Source: Dermatophagoides farinae
Lineage: Eukaryota; Arthropoda; Arachnida; Sarcoptiformes; Pyroglyphidae
Direction: 5' to 3'
DNA length: 64,000 nt
NCBI RefSeq assembly: GCF_024713945.1
Contig: NC_134678.1
Location: 2,046,001 to 2,110,000 of the forward strand
A program made the position numbers and the translations under genes. A model generated the notes under the pieces. That model worked only from the letters and a program-made list of their open reading frames with translations. It did not search any database and was not told the DNA's origin. Position 1 is the stretch's first letter. Every line of letters begins with the position of its first letter. Shown one piece after another: positions 34,768 through 49,574 of this stretch.

Positions 34768-37700
34768 CTGAAAAAGAATATCTAGAATAACTTGCAAAAC
34801 ATTGAAATATCCACATTATATGAGTTAACCATCCAGTTCAGGGTATTACAGACAGACACACATACACAAACACATAAATTTGTACTGCTATTGACGTTGG
34901 TTTTGCCCGAATTTTTCTTTTCTATCAATTCTCTCTCTCTCTCTCTCTTTCTCTCTCTTGCTCGAATGAAATTGGAAGACAAGAAACACAAGAAATCTGT
35001 TCTGAGAAGAATGAAAAAAAAGAGAGAGGGAGAGAGAAAAAAAAGAGAAAAGAGGTTTAGTTAGTCTGATAGTTTTAACAATAAATAACCAATACTACAA
35101 ATAATATTATGCAACTTTCTATTAGTTTGGTTGATTTTCTATTAATACAAACAAACTTTCTTCTATTACAGAATTTTTGTATTAACGAAGAATTTAAAAA
35201 ACTATTTCCTATTAGTTGTTTTCTTTTTTTTTATTTTTTTGGATTGTTTTGTTGCTAAATTCAGTTTTTTTTTATTTTATCTCAATTTGTTTGTCTGTGC
35301 GTGTGTGTGTATTTCATTAGCTTACTTTGTATATAAAAACCAAAGATCAATCGAGATGGACTTTTTTTTTGGTTTTGAATGCTTCAAGAGAATCTCCATT
35401 TTTTTTTGTTTGACAATATTTTTTTTGTCCGAAGAACAAAATCGGATTGTCAAATGATTAGAAATAGAATAAAAAAAAACAAATGAAATAAAAGAATAGA
35501 ATCCAAGAATGAGAAATAGAGAGACAGAGTAAAAATAAACAGAATCTTCAAGTTAAATTGAGAATTCAATTTAATAGTAGTAATTTTCTTTTTATGTATG
35601 ACAGTTTTTATTTCTTTCTTTTTTTGTTTTGTTTTGTTTTGATTTGACATTACTAAATTGATGAATCAGTCAGATTTATTTTTTTTTTTTTTGCCCTAAA
35701 ATGGAGATTTGAAATTCCGATTCCTAGCTGATGAATAATAAAATAATAAAATGGACATTGAATTACTTATAATAGATTGGTTTTGGAATCAATTTTTTTC
35801 CATTTTTGGTTTTTAAGGATGCAAAATTTGGTATATAAAACCAAAAAAAAAAAGAAATATGAAAGACCACACACAATATCGATATATCGACGAAATCAAA
35901 AGAAATTCTGAAACGATAATCTTGTTGGATAAACATACATAAAGTATGAATTCTATGGAAAAACTGGAACAAAAAAGAGCATGTAAAAGAATTGAGATAA
36001 AATCACGTTCCAAGAATCTATGTATTTGTCCATTGTAATGAAAGAGTTGAAAGCGGTCTGTAACGGCAAACAAACAATGAGCCAAATAGTGTAGAAAAAA
36101 AATGTTTATTCGTGTGTATATGAATGGGGAGGAGTGAAGAAAAACTTTCTAATATGACCGATAGATATACTTTTTTATGTGTGACTTCGATCGTATGGTT
36201 TTATTGTGAATAGATGACCAAAACATGAAACAATTCATTTTGATGCCAAAGAAAATATAAAACAAACAAACAAACAAAAAAAAATAACGAGAGGCCAGTG
36301 AAAAAAACCAAAAAAAAAAAATTATTATTGTCGATTTTGAAACTATAATGACTTATGTACGGCTCAACACTATGACCAAAATGTTGATGATAATGATGGC
36401 GGAAACAGCGACAGCATCAGCATCAGCAACAGCAGGGATGCCATTTTCACTTTTTTTTTTTTTGCTCATTGCACATTTTTAAGCTTACTTGATCTTAAAA
36501 ATTATTATGTTTTTTTTTTCTTCTTTCATTTGCTTTCAAGATTCTTTTTGGGGCCAACATTTTGCTTATTTGTGTCTGCGTGTGGTTCTTGTTCAATTTT
36601 TGTTGTTGTTGTTGTCGTTGTTGTTATTCTTTATACTCATTTTCTTTTCATAATATTTTTATGGTATTTTTTTTTTGGGTGAAAAATAAAGAAAAAAAAT
36701 GACCGTTGAGTATATCACACACACACACACACACACATGATAAATTAACATTCATTGGAACATAAGAAATCATTACATTGACAACAGTGTCCAATAATAA
36801 AATTTCGATACACACACACACACACACACACAAACGCAATGTGTACATCAACCCGAAAATAAAGAATTTCTAATCAGCAATTCATAATTATGATGATTAT
36901 GAAAAACAAACAAACAAACCGAAAAAAACATGCAAACTCAAGCATGAAGATTATAAAGAAAAAAAATTTCCTTCGAATATTTTCGTTATCAATGACAATA
37001 AAAAAAAATCCCATGATTATCATAATCACAATAATAATAATAATGAAAAATTCATAAAATAAACAAACAAAAACTAACAGGTAAACAGTACATGTTCACA
37101 TACATGGAATTGAATTTTGTTTTTGTTTTTCAAATGACGACGAAAAAAAAATCATGATGATGGTTTTCCAATTCATACGTGATTATTGTACATAAAAGTG
37201 GGCTTAACTACATTGCTTTTTTTTGAAAAAAAATTCTTTAGCCTGCTATGGTTATATGATAATCAATCAATAAATGAAAATCAGTATAAATAAATAAATT
37301 TTGTAATTAAATCTAGAATATGCAAATATTTTCATATGAATGAATCGTATTTATTCATTACATTATTTAATACATATCATTTTTCATATCCTATCGATTT
37401 ATGATGTGTGTGTGTGTGTATGTCTATCGCAGGTGTGTTTACATTATATCATTAATTCTACTGGCAATGAATCTTTTTTTTTCTTTTTCTTTTTTTTCTG
37501 ATTGAAAAAAAGAAAAAATGCCATTCCGAAGAAATTATAATTATGATGTATATATATAAACTTTGCCATATCGAATTTCGGAAATTGGATCCTTTATGTG
37601 GATATATAGAAACAGAAGAAAAAAAATCAACAGAATTTTGTCATATCCACCATCTAGTGGTAATGGATCGAATAATTGAAAAAAAATTTTCATGTTGAAA

Positions 37701-40700
37701 AATTTTTTACATAGATAGCAGCATAAGACTTGATATTGAAATAATTTAAAAAAAAATTTTTGAGAATCCAGGACATACAAAAAAAAATAAAAAATAAAAT
37801 AACGCTAACACGCCCTGTGATATCATGATAAGACAGGCAGACAATCAATCAATCAATCAATTGTTTTTTTTCTTTTATTCGATCGTACATACACTTGAAT
37901 CGATCGATAATTAATCATTTTTTTGTGGTAAAACATTTTTTTTCGATTATAGTTCAATGATGATGATGATGACGACAATTCATGATTTGAATTTGATGAC
38001 AAATTTTTTTGTTTTGTTTTATAATGTTCTTTATTCTTTTACAAGAGCTAGAGAGAGAGAGAGAGAAAGTACAAGAAAACATTAAAATACATTTTTTATA
38101 TTTTATTATTCACTCCACTCCCAAACAGTTATTGCTTAGTGTTGCCAATCGTTCTGTGTACACTCACACATATAAAGACTGTGGTTTCGAAAGTCATTTG
38201 AACCAATTTTGCCTATCGATAATAATAATCGATTAAATTCTCGTCATTATTATTCAAGAATATTTTCATTATAATATTCATGTATATATATGGATGATTC
38301 TTATATAATATTCATTGTTGTTGTTGTTGTTGTTGTTGATTCGTTGTTAAAGTAAAGAAGAAGCAAAATGCAAAAAAAGACGGTGAACAAGAATATATAC
38401 ATGAAATAAAAGTAAAAAAAAGAATGCAGCTGAAAATTAGACTTGATTTTTTCTAATTCTTTATTCGCCGAAATAATCGTTTGTTGTTGTTGTTGTTGTT
38501 CATGGAACAATCTTCTTCTCTTCTCTTCTCTTTTTTTTCCTATTCCAAATTGCTGTACTCGATTATGAGGTATATAATAATAGATTTTATGTTTTCATAC
38601 CACACATCATCATCATCATCATAATCAAGCCGTTTTTTTTCTTGATTCTTATCTTCTATGATTCTTTTTTTTATCATTCATTGTTACTGGTGAATATGAG
38701 ATTGAAAAAACCAAAATAACAGGATAGTGAATGAATATTTTTTTTTGTGTGTATGTTTTCTCTGTTCGATTCTGTTCATTTAGGATATCTATTATGGTGG
38801 GTATCCACCATTTGTAGGTATACGAGAGAAAGAAAAAACCTCATAGAATATAATGGTAAAAAAAAGTAGGAAAAAAAATAACATAAACGTTGAAATCATC
38901 ACCAGGAATGGACATACCGTATAATGTATTATACATGTGTTTTTGTCTGTGTATGAGTGTGTGTGTATTATCGAATGTAACAACTAATTAGAATTACTAT
39001 AAATTATAATTAACAGTAATTAGAGCACAGACTTTCTATCTAGTTTCTTTTTTTTCTCTCTCTCCATCCCTCTCTTGTACGGTCAAAAAAAAAACATTAG
39101 CTCAACTTTAATAATAGCAACTTGAGAAGAAAAACGTAGTGATCAAAATGGATCAAGCGATCAAGAGTAAAAAAAAAGTCATTGAGTCATCATCATTATG
39201 ATTATCATCTTTGTTTGTATATTTATATATAAATGTGACCAGGGTACGGGGGTGGAGGTTGTTCGATGGCAAACAATCACATTTTTTTATACAATTCAGC
39301 CATCATCATCATCATTGTTGTTGTTGTTTGCCGTTGTCAATGACAATTTCTAACTATCGTCATATTTCTTTTTTTTTCGAGATTTACAACTTGTCTTCTT
39401 CCTCCGCCTTCATTTTGTTTTGTGTTTTTCATAATAAATTAGGCTGATGAAGAAAAAAATCTGTGTGTTCACATTTTTAACAAGGGAATAGTAATTCTGT
39501 GATCACCACCATTATCATGATTGTTGAATTTGATGATGAAATCATAAATAAATATTTATTATTATTATTATTACATTTAGAATATTATATCATTAAATCG
39601 AGTAAATCTTATTGATGATTGAATGAAATATATCATATATGATCAATATCATCAGATGAATGTATATTCCAATTTGAGAATAAAACAAAAAAAAAATGTT
39701 CCAATCAAATAAAATGTGTCGAAATTGCTTTCATTTTTATTCAGAAAACTTTTTTTTTCATTTTTTTATTTTCATTGCATTTTGTATTCATTGAATAAAC
39801 CGGACAAACCTAATTATTTATCATGCTATTAAATGACAATGTTCATTTGATCATCATCATTATTATTCGTTATTCGTTATTCCAATGGATTCCAATTTTC
39901 ATTTTATTGTTAGTTTTGTTAATTACCAACTTTATTCAATTTTTTTTTTTCTCTTCTTCTTCCATATGTGGCTATAATTTTTTTCTTCTGCATAGAAATG
40001 AGATTTCTATTTTCTGGTTTCCGGATACAATTTTCATTTATTCATTTTCTTTGCATTGTTTTCATTTTATTATTACATAATTTTTTCATTTTGCTTCCCT
40101 TTTTTCAGATGCTAACGGCATGTTTTATTTTTATTTACTGTCTGGATTCGTTTATCATTCTATAGTTAGCTTGTTGTTGTTGCTGTTGTTCAGTATGATC
40201 TTTTGCTGTTGAATTTTGGATTCAAATCAAATCATTATATTTTATATTCATCAGTCTAATATTGAATATCTGTAGACATAGACAGTAAAATACCATTAGA
40301 TTATCCTTTGCGACTGATCAATCGATTTTTTTTTATACACATAGAATATGAGAATTTCAACACACGACAATGATAGAATAGCAGAATAATAAGAATATAT
40401 AAGAATAAGAAATATTGATTTTTATTTCATTAGAATGACGCTAGAGAAAAAGAAAATTTCCATACACTTAGGAATATTGTACATTGATTTTTGCACTCAC
40501 TCTCATTCTCACTTTTGTTTCATTAAGATCATCATATATTCACTTCATTTTTTTGTGTGTGTGTGTGTATGTGTAGACTTGAAATTTGAAATTAAGAAAC
40601 ACAAAAAGATTCGTGTCATAATGATGAACAACTGATAATTGAATCATTCATCCTATGAATTTAAAAACAATCGGCACATTTTTTTTTCTCTCTCTCAACT

Positions 40701-43700
40701 GCAACTCAGTTGATTCAGTGGATCGAAATTTTTTTTTTCAACGATTGACATACATACTAACTTTATGATTCTTGGAAGAATTCGATTTGTCATATTTTTT
40801 TCAAAAAACAAGAAAAAATTTTTTCATAATTTGAAATTTCAATTTTTTTTTACATTTCATTATTCAATGAATCTAAAATGTCAGTAACACAGACAATATA
40901 ATGTGGTAGAAATATGGAGCTAGCGCAAGCGTGGGTGGATCCGAATAGTGTTGAAGGAAGCTATTCGAAAAAAAAAATTTTTTTTTCATTTTCTGCTTCA
41001 CCGGAAATCCAAATAACTAGAGGAAAAAAAGAACAACTTTTCATTTGTTTATTCGTTCTTCATCTTGTGTGATTTACTCATTCTCAGTGTATGCGATTTA
41101 AGCCAATTTTTTTTCCAACAACTAATTTCATATCTCTGTCTGCGGAAGAAAAAAAAACGTTTTCCATAGAAATGAAAATTTATAAAAATTCAGCCAAGTG
41201 TATGGTAATCAAGTTTTCTGTTTATTTATCCGATGTTGTTGTTGTTGTTGTTGTTGCTGGTATTGAAATCTGGTACTTTACCATAAGGAATATGACATTC
41301 TTGCCGTTGGATTCATAATTCTTCCCTTATTGCCGTTACTGCTGCTGTTGTTGTTATTTATTTGATGGCACAGATATTCTTTGGTTGGCTGTCCAAATCC
41401 ATCTATTCTAACGACTAGTAGTAGTCATCAAAAATAAAAATATTGATGGTGATGATGATGATGATGTTGTTGACGGCAAAGTGTATAAGTTATATTTTTT
41501 TTTTTTTTTTTTTTGATGAATAATTTATCATTTCGTCTATAGAAATGTCGATTGTGTCGAATATTAAATTCAGCTTCAGGGGTGATGATGATCGTCGTCA
41601 TAGTCGTTATGATAGTTATAATCACAACAGTAATAGTAGTAGTAGTAGTTGTTGTTGTAGTACTTTACTAGTCATCAAAATGGTAACAGAATTTCTATCA
41701 TGGAACATTAGTAAACAAATTCCAGCAAACAGAAAAAAAAATTGGAATATATCAGCAACATCAACATTTTTATTCTAATGCTTCGAACATACACACACAC
41801 ACATTAACCAATAGTGTTGAGTATATTAAAGTAACCATTTTCTTTTCTATAGATACCGTTATTTTTATTATCATTTTTATATTTGACCATTGAGAGAGAG
41901 AGAAAAACTAGGTTAAATTTTTATTGAATATTTAGCTTTTGAAATTCATTTTCCATATTGTATTTTTTTTCTCATTTTTGATGATGATCATGGATCTTTT
42001 AACAAAAAAAATGGATTATAATTCTTCATTAATCAACATCATTGATGATGGTTTTGTCATTGTTGAGAATTTACATTATAAAATCATCATCATTCAATAT
42101 ATTGAGCATCTTGTTTTCATATGAAAAACGTATATATAGATTGATGTATAAAAAGAGGAAGAACAGAATTGAATCATCATCATCATCATCGATATATTTT
42201 CAATATGACGACAAAATATATGTCTTGATCAAATATGAATGTAAATAATGAATAATAGAACAGCATATTGATTATTATTATAATCATGATGATGATGATT
42301 ATGTGATATGGGTCAAATATTGATACATTTTTGATGATGATGATCATATGGTAATTTTCTAATGCTTTTAGATTTTTTTTTTCATTTGAGAATATTTGTC
42401 AAATTATTCGATTCTTTTTGAGAAAAAAAAACAAGAAAAAGATGAAAAAAAGATGTATATTGTTCCTATAGAACCTATCTATATCTATAGCAGAACTGTT
42501 TTTTTTTCTTTATTTTTATTCTATTTTTCATAATTACACACTTTATTTATTCAAAATTCTTCTTCTCAGTAGCAGTATTGTTGGTCCATTTGTTCAATTT
42601 ACTTTTTCGTTTTTTGTTTGTCATTCCAAATAGAATGAATATATTTTTTCCATACACACACACACATACACACATACACATATTCTTAACCAATTTTGCT
42701 GGGATTATTTTGATGGCAACAAAATTGTCTGTTTTGTTTGCACAGAATTATATATGAATTGCGGCAACGAATTATTGTTGGATAAGCATGGTTTTGTTGT
42801 CACGGACAAACAAAATATTATCGACATACATATACATTAAAAACTAGGGCTTCATTATTATCAAATCTACCATAATATTTTGCTATTTTGTCCTAGATTG
42901 ATTTTGGCGTCGTCGTTGTCGAGTCGGCACAATCCAATATATTGGAAGCAAAGCAAACAACACACACACACACATGTGAAAATAAAAACACTCTGACATA
43001 TAGACCATATAAATGAATAAAATGGTACAGTATTTGCCGGTGAAGCTTTAGTTTATGCTTTGAATCACATATAATCGTACACACACATAAAAACCAATGA
43101 AACGTCCAAAAAAACCTAGCCAAAAATCAAACACAGACCCGCTATAGAAGCTATCCTCTTTTACACAATCATTCAAGATTGTAATCAGATTTTGTTAGTT
43201 GAAGCATTCAGTATTTTGTTTTTATAAATAAGTATTCTGTTTTGTTGTGCTATGCATCTTATATGGTGGTCCCAAAAAAAAACAACAATAACAACAACTT
43301 ATTTTCAGTACTTTTACTATAACATAAAATTCAACAGCCATTGTCAATGGACAGCGACGACGTCAACAGCCAAAAAAAAATTTTTTTTTCTCCCAGTCAT
43401 TCTTTCACTTCTGTTTCATTTTATGTTTTGGCGCTTATTTTTCTACTTGATTCATTGTGTTTTTCGATCCTTTTTTTTCTCTTTCTTGAAAATTCCATGC
43501 ATTTTTCCATTCTAATCACTTGATCATGATTTTGTGCATTTATTTTCTAAGCTTAGTGAGTTTTTTTTTGTTGTTGTTTAGTTTTATGTGTGAATAATAT
43601 TCATGTGAATATTATATGAATGTGTGTGTGTATATTTTCACTAACCAAGAATATATTGCACCTATTTTATTCAACAGAAAAAAAACTTCAATATATCATT

Positions 43701-46700
43701 GGTCGATTTTTTGTTGTTGTTGTTGTTGTTGGTTGGTGGTTACAATTTTTTCATTCCTTTGAATAAATATCTGTGAATTTTTGTTCTATTTCATGAAAAT
43801 TCTATTATTAAATTTTTTTTCCATATTAAAACTGTGTTTGTGTCCATGAATGCGTGTTATTTTTTTCGGTCTTTTTTTTTGTTCAAATATTTGAATTCAT
43901 CATCAGTATTTCAATTTCATCAATTCTATTTTCAATTTGTGTTTGTGTAAGTGTAATTCTTGTGATTGTGCTCCATGTCATTGTTATCTGTCATGTGTGT
44001 GTGTGTGTGTGTGTGTGTATATTCAATGGTGAATGAGAAAAAATAGAATCATTCAAAATCTACAAAAAAAAAATATTTTTGACCTTTTCCACTTTAATAT
44101 TGTGTTATGATTGTGTTTGTGGTCAAATTGTTCATTAGAAAAAACTCATCACATATAATTGATCATCATCATCACGAAAAAAAAATTGTGGCAGAAATTC
44201 GAGCATCATTACCACACCATTGCACAGGTAATTTTATTTTTATTCATTTCAATGATGAATAAATCTTTCATCCATTAATTCCTGGGAATTTTTTTTTTCT
44301 TGAAAATTTTTGACTCTCTAATTTTGAATGACAAACATCAGGTACAGCCATAAAATTATCATCATCATCATCATCATCATCAAAGAAGATGATTATAAAA
44401 TGATAGCAAGAGAGAGAGAGAGAGAGAAAGGTAGTAAAATAGAAACATCATCAAACCATTAACGGAACAATGATTTTATTTTTTTCATTTTTATGGAATT
44501 TTTTTTCGCCTGATATATTGATGTCAACAATGATGATGAATGAAACTTGGAATGGAATTTTTAGTCAAAGCACTCGTGCATACATGCATGTGTGTGTGTG
44601 TGTGTCTGGTACAAATATTCCATCATTTAATCATTGCATTTTCCAATGGTATATTTTGTGAAGTGAAAATAAAAATGCTTCAAAAAAAAAATCATTTCCA
44701 TTGTATTCTTTTTTTTCTGTATGTTTGTTTATCTAAATATATTTGCCTATTTTTTTTTAATGTTGTCTGTTGTGAAATATCATTGATTTCCATTATTGTG
44801 AATGATTCTGAGATTTTGATTCCGGTGAATAGAAACAAAAAAAAAGAGATGAAGATATGAAACAAACATGAAAATCTCAGCCTTCAAAGGTATCTCTCAC
44901 TACAGTAGAATGATAATGTTTGTTTGTGTAATATGTGTGTGTGTGTGAAAATATTTGTAAAAAGGAATGGAATAATTATCCTTCATTCATTTTTTTTTCT
45001 AATTGGAATTAAATTATTGCATCACATGTCAACAGAATAATATGGTGGGCGTATTTTTCACTTCTATTTATATAAAAATATTCCGTTCAAATAAATAAAA
45101 AGCTCAATCACCAAGAATATATATATTGACGTATTATTCTGTTCATGGTTTGGTCGTCTTCTATACTTCCGTATATTTTTTGTACATTACAATTCAATTA
45201 ATGTCATGAACTTTTTTTTTTTCTCTCTCTCTCTCTCTTACATATGATGATCATATCTGAAATTCATATAAAATGAATGAATGAAAGTGTAAAAAAGTTT
45301 GTTTGTTTTCCCTCTTTTCACTATTCTATGGGTTTCAATTTCGTATGTCAATTTTTTGATCTTAGAATCTGATGATTCACTTTATACACATTGTGTGTTT
45401 GTGTGAAAAAAAAACTAAGAAATGGAAACTTTTCCGTTTGTACATTAAATTCATTATATTTGTTTGTTCAATGGTTGTATATGTGATGATTGTAAGTTTT
45501 TTTTTCACTGGTTGAAATCGATCTGTTTATAGCGGGAACATTTTCATTTTTTTTTCTTGACAATTCTCTTTCAAATCCATTATATCTTCATTTGTCATGG
45601 AAATCAACTTTAACGCTTTCATTATATGTTGTTATTAACGCCCATCTTGTCATTTTTTTTATGCGATTGATTGTTTGATAGATCGTGAAAAGTTATTATT
45701 TTCAGAATCTTTTGTTCAAAAAAAAAAAAAAAAAAAAGAAATGAGAATCAGATTCATCTTCATCATGATTGGTAATCATGACAATGTTTTTTTTATTTGT
45801 TTTTTATTTTTTATCATTAGATTGATTGAATACCCCATCATACAAAACAATTGGGTGTAAAGTTCGTTTTTTGTTCATCTCTTATTTTAATCAAATCAAT
45901 TCAAATATTCTGGATGCTACTTGTCGTTGTTTGTTTGTTTTTTTTTGTCTGTTGCTAACCGTTGCAATTTTTTATATCTCTCTTTGTCTGGAATTGCAGA
46001 AAATTGTAGAAAAATTTTCATGCTGTCATCATTGATTAGAGCCATGTTGGAAAATGATTCAAATAGACAAAATGTCTCTGCAAATTTTTCTTTTTTTGGG
46101 CCCCTATTTTTTTGGGTATTTTATTTCTTTCCATCTCTCTCTCTCTCTATTGCGTGTATTCGTCTAATCGTTCATTGTGGGGTTGTTCTTGTCATTCACC
46201 ACCATTATATAATGCTCTTTTTCTATGACCCCTGAAGACAAGTATCAGAAAATAACAAAAAAGATTAGCGACCAATAACTTTAAACGCTGAAATGAAAAT
46301 TCTGTGGCTGATGATCAACATTTTCGTAATCAATTTCCGTCCACACAATCAATTTATAGTCAATTGAAATTTTGTCATGCAATTTTTTTTTCTTTTTTTT
46401 CATTCGTTTAGTAATAATGATTAATTTTGTCTGATCGAAATGGAAAAATTCTTGATTATTGACAAATTATTTACATCCTTTTCTATCCCCTTAGTTTTGT
46501 TGTTGTTGTTCATGATGACAATATTTAGTGTGAAGAAACAAAAAAATTTTTTTTTTGTTTTCTCCCTCATTGATTTCTTCGATCCGAATCGGGATTATCA
46601 TCTCTATAGTTTCATTTACTTAATGTACAAACACAAACAAATGTCATGGTGACAGTTTTTTTCTATTTCGGTTGCCATTATCACATAGAAACACACACAC

Positions 46701-48487
46701 ATCGAAAAGGTCCACAGGGTCTAAACTTTTTTCCTCTTTCTATTTTTTTTTTTACACCCACTGTGATGACAACATGGACATCTAACTATGTGTATGTAGT
46801 TTTTTTTTTGCTTTTGATCACTTTAACTCTAATACATTGGTTCACACATTTCTAGTCGTATGAAGATTAATTTACCAGAAAATTTGTTCTATCACGAATT
46901 GGCATTTTTTTTTGCTTTTGCTTTTACCCTAGATCATCATCATAGTCATTTTCATTGATGATGATGATGATGATGATGATGTTTTTTTTTTGTTGGCCAT
47001 CTGAATCTATTTTATTCTATGGCCAGAATTATTTTTTTTCCATAATATTAAATCGACTGAATAGTTTTTACAATTCTAATTCACTGATGATTTTATTGTG
47101 GAGAAGAATGAAAATTTTTTTGACTATCGAATGATGTGAAAAAAATGAAATTTTTTTCTTGCCACCATTGTCGATTGTTGTTGATTGTTGTCACTACTCA
47201 AATTATATATGATTATATCTGATAATGATAATAATATGGATCATCAATAATGAAAAAAAATGAACAATTTAAATGTAAAAAAAACAAATTTCTTCCATGT
47301 CAAAATCAATGTAGCATGACCAAGAAAAAAAAAGTGGACAGAAAAAAAAATGGGTTCACCATCGACCATCACATTCGGCCATTCACAATTTTATTTGAAA
47401 TAATAAATAATAATGTACTTATGATGTTGAAAATGATGGTGATGACAGACAAACAATTTCAATTCAATCTTGTAATCATCATCATCATCATCACTATTTT
47501 ATAATGGCAATAATAATAATTCACACAGATCACATCAAATCCAACAACAAATCTAGAATCTGAGATTACATCAACGGGCTTTTTGCATTTTTTTGTCTAC
47601 TACTTCATTCTGCACTGATGATGAGAAATAATGATCCAAGATTTTTTTTTTTTGTTCATTTTAAGCTGTTAAGCACCAACTAGAAAATCTGTGTAAGCCT
47701 TTCATTCTCTCTGATTTTTTTTCTTGTTGTTGTTGTTGTTCAGAATTGTAAGAAAAGGAAAAAAAACTGAAAATTATTTCAAGATGGAAAAAAGTTTTCT
47801 GCTTTCATAGATAAATAAACATCATTTTTCATTATTTGTTCACCACTGTTTTAGTATTCCATATAAAGCCGCCATTTTTTAATTCTCTATTCTTTTTTTT
47901 TGTAGTTGAAAAGAATTTTCAGCTTTGTAAATGTTTTCATTCATTCATCCATTCACATTCTCATTATTTCTTTTTTCCAAGTGTTGGTGGGTGTATTGTA
48001 AACAACAACATTTTGACATATTGTTCCAGAAAATTCTTTCTTAACTTGAAAAATTTTCTGTTGTCTAGCCAAATTCTTTGAATCAATGTGCACATACAAA
48101 AAAAAGATGAATTTTCCAAAAAAAAAATCGGAATAACAAAGAACTTTTTTCTTCTGTAGATCATTCTTGATCAATTCCATGGTAATAAAATTTCATTTAT
48201 ACCACATTTAAAAAAATTTTGATTCAAATTTTATACATAAAACTGAAACAAAAAAAAAATCATTTCAACGCCATTTGGTTTTTTTCCTATCAATGAATAA
48301 ACATTCTGTGGCAATCCTTTGGAATGTATCAAGATTTTTTTTTTTTTTTTGACTATCTATCCATCTATTACATTCGCTGGATTCAATTTTTGACGTTTAT
48401 TTTTCATGTTTATTGTGGCAGTTATTTTTCAATGATTTTTTTTTTGTTTGTCTTGCATTCAATGTTGTAAATGTTGTTGTTGTTATC

Positions 48488-48488
48488 G

Positions 48489-48535
<47 letters not shown>
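48488..48535. repeat. (GTT)16 microsatellite
   Basis: 48 bp of pure GTT triplets, the longest triplet run I noticed. It translates as poly-Val and creates a spurious open frame. Confidence 0.97.
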
Positions 48536-48536
<1 letters not shown>

Positions 48537-48756
48537 TAGTTTTCAATATCAAAGGAAAAAAAATCCACCCATCACATAATATGGTTTGTACATTTTTTTT
48601 CCTCTAGTTGTTTGACTGATGCTATCATGAACATACATTTCATCTCATCTCATTTTCTGTTAGAATTCTGTTTGGTAAATGATACTTTGTTCTAAACATT
48701 CACGCCACTCAGATCAATTTACCATCATCACTATTTCACTATTCTCTTTCTATCTG

Positions 48757-48780
48757 TCTATCTATCTATCTATCTATCTC
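48757..48780. repeat. (TCTA)n repeat followed by (TC)n
   Basis: Tetranucleotide tract that passes directly into a TC dinucleotide tract. Confidence 0.9.
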
Positions 48781-49517
48781 TCTCTCTCTTTTTCCACATT
48801 GAATAAACGACAACAACAACAACAATCAAGTTATGTTACATAACAAACATGCAACACTCCCCTTTATGAGTGTGTGTGTGTGTTTCTGTAGTACCAGATA
48901 ATTAACTTTTGTGTAATTTGGATTTGTACAATCATTCTGCCCGTGTTTTTTTGTTTTGTTTTTTATCCTGTTCTTTTGATGTAGGCTTCCTCTCTTTATT
49001 TTTGGTCTTTACTAAAAAAAAAATCTATCCTGTATCTATATGTAGACATTTTATACTCTCTTTTTTTCCATTTTATTTTACATTCTAGTTCATTTGTTCG
49101 AAGAATTTATTTTCATTGCTAACAAAATGAATTATTTTCTCTTTTTTTCGTAATTCTATAATGCTGTTGTCTAACAAGTTTATCTATCTATCTATCTATT
49201 CAGTCTATCCATTCATTTATCCAAGTTTCTTGTTATCTTATTATTCGTAATCACTTAGCTATTGGATGTAGCACACACATTATACACTTAGTATTCAATT
49301 TGAAATATATGAATTCAGAATGAAAAAAAAATCACAATGATAATCACAATGAATTCATTGTGTGATAGATTTTTTTTTCACTTATAATCTTCCAATATCA
49401 CATCACACTTTGTTATCAATGTTCAATTTATTTTATTTTCAATTTCAATACCATGTGTTTATTAATTTGTTTCACATTTAACCTACGGTTATATGTGGAA
49501 AATATCTTTATACTTAC

Positions 49518-49574
49518 CAAATGGACCGATTCAATTTGAAACACATCAACCATCGTCAATACTTTGGAAATCAT
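49518..49574 (-). other. Candidate short first exon, 19 codons
   Basis: An ATG at 49574 opens MISKVLTMVDVFQIESVHL, ending in phase 0 at CATTTG|GTAAGTATAAAG, a very good donor. The codons show a G-rich first position (GTA, GTT, GAT, GTG, GAA, GTC) and no simple repeat. No partner exon could be assigned, so it remains a candidate only. Confidence 0.2.

Larger units (their letters stand above)
34771..49517. other. Long stretch without a recognisable gene
   Basis: Simple-repeat-rich DNA. It contains (CA)n tracts at 36716-36738 and about 36811-36831, (GTT)n at about 38315-38338, a (TCTTC)n tract at about 38511-38531, (GTT)16 at 48488-48535, (TCTA)n at 48757-48780, and a perfect palindrome at 43594-43615. 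A short low-repeat island lies at about 40908-40975. No exon, RNA gene or mobile element is supported. Confidence 0.6.

Noticed and set aside
37541-37780. Minus-strand 79-codon frame
   Set aside because: No family resemblance and no splice context; this length is expected by chance across 64 kb.
45921-46235. Plus-strand frame containing LIRAMLENDSNRQNVSANF
   Set aside because: The middle looks ordinary, but flanking Phe and Ser/Leu repeats dominate, and no donor or partner exon is evident.
48413-48607. Open frame with a long poly-Val stretch
   Set aside because: It is the translation of the (GTT)16 microsatellite, with no other coding evidence.
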